A stretch of 7,176 nucleotides of DNA from Gammaproteobacteria bacterium (GTDB taxonomy: Bacteria; Pseudomonadota; Gammaproteobacteria; Chromatiales; Chromatiaceae): NCBI GenBank assembly GCA_024644505.1, contig JAHEHQ010000127.1, positions 1 to 7,176 on the forward strand. The letters are read 5' to 3'. Made by a program: the position numbers and the translations under genes. Shown piece by piece: positions 5,234-7,176 of this stretch. The notes beneath the pieces are model-generated. The model saw nothing but the letters and a program-made list of their open reading frames with translations. It did no database searches and was not told where the DNA came from. The first letter of the stretch is position 1. Each line of letters begins with the position of its first letter.

Positions 5234-6910
5234 ATGTCTCAGACCACTCTCGATCTGAAAGAGTTGCGCCGCCAGATCATCGGTGTCGATGCGTTCATCC
5301 AGACCCCCTTCGGCGAGCGGCTGATGCTCTACGCAGATTACACCGCGTCCGGGCGTTCTCTGGCATTTGTGGAAGACTATCTGATTTCCCTGCAAAGGCT
5401 CTATGCAAACAGCCACACGGAGGATGATCTCAGTGGGCGGGTGACCACCGATCTTCTGCACCAGGCTGAGGAGATGATCAAGCGAGCCCTGAACGCCGGC
5501 CCCGATGGCCGGATCATCGCCTGCGGCACGGGGGCGACCGGTGCCATTGACCGGATGCAGCAGCTGGTGGGGGTGAAGCTGCCCGCAGCCAGCCGTTCTC
5601 TCCTTTACGGTCTGTTGCGGGGTTTCGTGGGTGTCGAAAGCATGCCCGCGCTCCTGGAGCATATCGAACAACGGCAGCCGGTGATATTCGTCGGACCCTA
5701 CGAACATCACTCGAACGAGATCTCCTGGAGGGAAAGTCTGTCCACGGTGGTCGAGGTCAGGATGTCCGCCGACGGGGGAATAGATCTCGATCATCTGCTC
5801 GAACTGTTGGGCAGGCCGGAGTTTCAGGACCGTTTGCGGATTGGTTCTTTCTCCGCCGCATCGAACGTGACCGGCATGCGTTCTCCTGTGCATGAGATAG
5901 CAAAGCTGCTGCACAGCCGGGGTGCCCTGGCCTTTTTCGATTACGCCGCATCAGCGCCTTACGTGCCCATCGATATGAACCCCGAGTCATCTGACGACAC
6001 AGGAGATCCCTCGCTGGATGCCGTGTTTATTTCACCCCACAAGTTTCTCGGCGGGCCCGGTGCCAGCGGTCTGCTGGTATTCAACAAACACTGTTATCAC
6101 GATGAACTGCCCCCCAGCATTGCCGGTGGCGGGACGGTGGATTACGTGGGACCCGAGGACCATGATTTTATCAGCGACATAGAGGCGAGGGAAAAGGCGG
6201 GTACCCCCGGTATCCTGCAGACGCTCAAGGCGGCATTGGTTTTCGAGGTGAAGGAAACCATCGGAATCGAGCGCATCGAACAGCGTGAAGCCGAACTGAC
6301 GCGCCGGGTATTCGATCGTTGGGGAGGGCATCCGCAGATAGAGATTCTCGGCAACCCGGATCCCGAGCGGCGGGTCGGGATCATCTCGTTCAATGTACGG
6401 GACGCCAAGGATCAGTATCTGCACCCGCGCTTTGTAACCACGCTACTGAACGATCTTTTCGGCATCCAGAGCAGGGCGGGGTGTTCCTGTGCCGGGCCCT
6501 ATGGGCACAAGCTGCTGGATATCGACCCGGTGAAGGCAGACGAGTACCGCAACTGGATCAGCCGCGGATATCATGGTGTCAAACCCGGTTGGTGCCGAGT
6601 GGGTTTTCATTATGTGTTCGATGAACCCGAGGTGCAATATCTCATAGACTGCATCGAGTTCGTGGCCGAGTATGGGCACCTCTTCGTGCATCAATACCGG
6701 TTCGATGCCCGGGGCGGGGGTTGGAAGCACAAGTTCTGGGAGGAAGAGCCAATCGAGTTCTCACTGCAGGCGGCGTTGCGCCATTCGCAGCCAATGGTGC
6801 CCGGCAAGATCAGTGATGAGCAGAGAAAGGCACTCTACCGGGAATATCTGGAACAGGCGCTGCATCAGGCACATGAGTTAACCGTCATGGATGAGGTGGG
6901 CAGTAAGTAG
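5234..6910 (+). CDS. Extended class V aminotransferase-fold PLP enzyme, cysteine desulfurase-like
   Basis: A 558-residue cytoplasmic protein of the cysteine desulfurase/selenocysteine lyase group (CsdA/SufS side of class V). Such enzymes take sulfur from cysteine as an enzyme-bound persulfide. The N-terminus has the YADYTASGR motif (equivalent to the 'LDNAA' entry), followed by the GTGAT cofactor-phosphate loop near residue 97 and EHHSN (157-161) with the ring-stacking His. Asp236 in FDYAASA pairs with the pyridine nitrogen, and SPHKFLGGPG carries the Schiff-base Lys270. The late segment RAGCSCAGPYGH (Cys417, Cys419) sits where SufS-type enzymes carry the catalytic Cys. The protein is about 150 residues longer than IscS or SufS, through inserted loops and an unrecognised tail from about residue 485 (WKHKFW, then helical and acidic). 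ATG 5234 follows a weak GGAAAAG (5223-5229). The true substrate is unknown. The 3' end overlaps the next gene. Confidence 0.85.
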   Translation: MSQTTLDLKELRRQIIGVDAFIQTPFGERLMLYADYTASGRSLAFVEDYLISLQRLYANSHTEDDLSGRVTTDLLHQAEEMIKRALNAGPDGRIIACGTGATGAIDRMQQLVGVKLPAASRSLLYGLLRGFVGVESMPALLEHIEQRQPVIFVGPYEHHSNEISWRESLSTVVEVRMSADGGIDLDHLLELLGRPEFQDRLRIGSFSAASNVTGMRSPVHEIAKLLHSRGALAFFDYAASAPYVPIDMNPESSDDTGDPSLDAVFISPHKFLGGPGASGLLVFNKHCYHDELPPSIAGGGTVDYVGPEDHDFISDIEAREKAGTPGILQTLKAALVFEVKETIGIERIEQREAELTRRVFDRWGGHPQIEILGNPDPERRVGIISFNVRDAKDQYLHPRFVTTLLNDLFGIQSRAGCSCAGPYGHKLLDIDPVKADEYRNWISRGYHGVKPGWCRVGFHYVFDEPEVQYLIDCIEFVAEYGHLFVHQYRFDARGGGWKHKFWEEEPIEFSLQAALRHSQPMVPGKISDEQRKALYREYLEQALHQAHELTVMDEVGSK

Positions 6911-7176
6911 TTTGAACTCCAGCTCTCTACCCGATTCAAAGGATATCGATGCCTGTATGCTCGCTGACAGGCACGGATTTACACAACGCCTCAACAACTT
7001 GAGCCGGCGCAGCGGGCAGGCCCCGTCGGGTCAGTCAGACATCGACCGGTTGCGGGAGCGTATCGGGTCTTCCCGCGCCCTTGCCGACAGGCGGCGTTCG
7101 CTGCTTCCCACCCCCGCTTTCCCCGCCGAACTCCCGATCAGTGAACACTGGGAAGAGATCGCCGGACTTATCGAGG
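6891..7176 (+). CDS. hrpA: HrpA-like DEAH-box ATP-dependent RNA helicase, N-terminus (3' end outside window)
   Basis: An open frame of 95 codons runs to the window edge. The peptide has the HrpA N-terminal pattern: CMLADRHGFTQRL (compare LMLRDRLRFSRRL in E. coli HrpA), a basic linker, and then PAELPISEHWEEIAGLIE. That last part matches the PDNLPVS...ILEAI stretch which in HrpA precedes the first ATP-binding motif; the Walker A itself lies past the end. Similarity is modest but the order and spacing fit. The start is uncertain. ATG 6891 overlaps the previous gene by 20 bases. TTG 6912 would begin just after that stop. ATG 6957 has AAAGGA upstream (6938-6943) but would cut off the conserved CMLADRH segment. 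HrpA-type helicases act on RNA and on stalled ribosomes; no catalytic part is visible here. The overlap suggests co-transcription with the PLP enzyme. Confidence 0.7.
   Translation, partial: MRWAVSSLNSSSLPDSKDIDACMLADRHGFTQRLNNLSRRSGQAPSGQSDIDRLRERIGSSRALADRRRSLLPTPAFPAELPISEHWEEIAGLIE

Noticed and set aside
5027..5914. Minus-strand frame of 295 codons opposite the PLP-enzyme gene
   Set aside because: It is antisense to a clear class V enzyme. Its last part reads through the inverted repeat, and no family is recognisable.

Overview
The window looks like a stretch of a gammaproteobacterial chromosome of moderately high G+C content. The clues are an RnfA that reads much more like enterobacterial RsxA/RnfA than NqrE, the start of an HrpA-type DEAH RNA helicase, a pyruvate phosphate dikinase and REP-like palindromes between genes. 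A sulfur-oxidising or otherwise chemolithotrophic lineage would fit, but nothing in the window proves it. All supported genes are on the + strand.

Positions 1-1766 hold the tail of an operon for an ion-translocating electron-transfer complex of the Rnf/Nqr superfamily. It contains the last 33 codons of an RnfE/NqrD-like subunit, a complete RnfA, a 71-residue single-pass membrane protein with a cysteine-rich tail, and a complete plant-type ferredoxin-NADP(H) reductase (FNR). The four frames overlap by 14, 1 and 4 bases, so they are very likely translationally coupled. The E-A subunit order followed by an FAD reductase recalls nqrD-nqrE-nqrF, but the subunit is RnfA-like and the reductase is a free-standing plant-type FNR rather than NqrF. 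The small Cys protein resembles in architecture, though not clearly in sequence, the NqrM iron-delivery factor.

Positions 1767-1984 are non-coding. They hold a short array of heptamer repeats and a candidate sigma70 promoter for the next gene. Positions 1985-4648 encode a full-length pyruvate phosphate dikinase with all catalytic motifs, linking pyruvate, phosphoenolpyruvate and pyrophosphate metabolism.

Positions 4649-5233 (585 bp) contain no intact gene. In order they hold a pair of REP-like palindromes in inverted orientation, a 5'-truncated remnant of a potassium channel that keeps its selectivity filter and last helix, a candidate extended -10 promoter, and a second imperfect inverted repeat.

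Positions 5234-6910 encode a 558-residue class V PLP enzyme of the cysteine desulfurase type. It has the lysine, histidine and cysteine motifs but is about 150 residues longer than IscS/SufS and has an unusual C-terminal extension. Its end overlaps the beginning of an HrpA-like helicase gene that runs off the window, so the two probably share a transcript.
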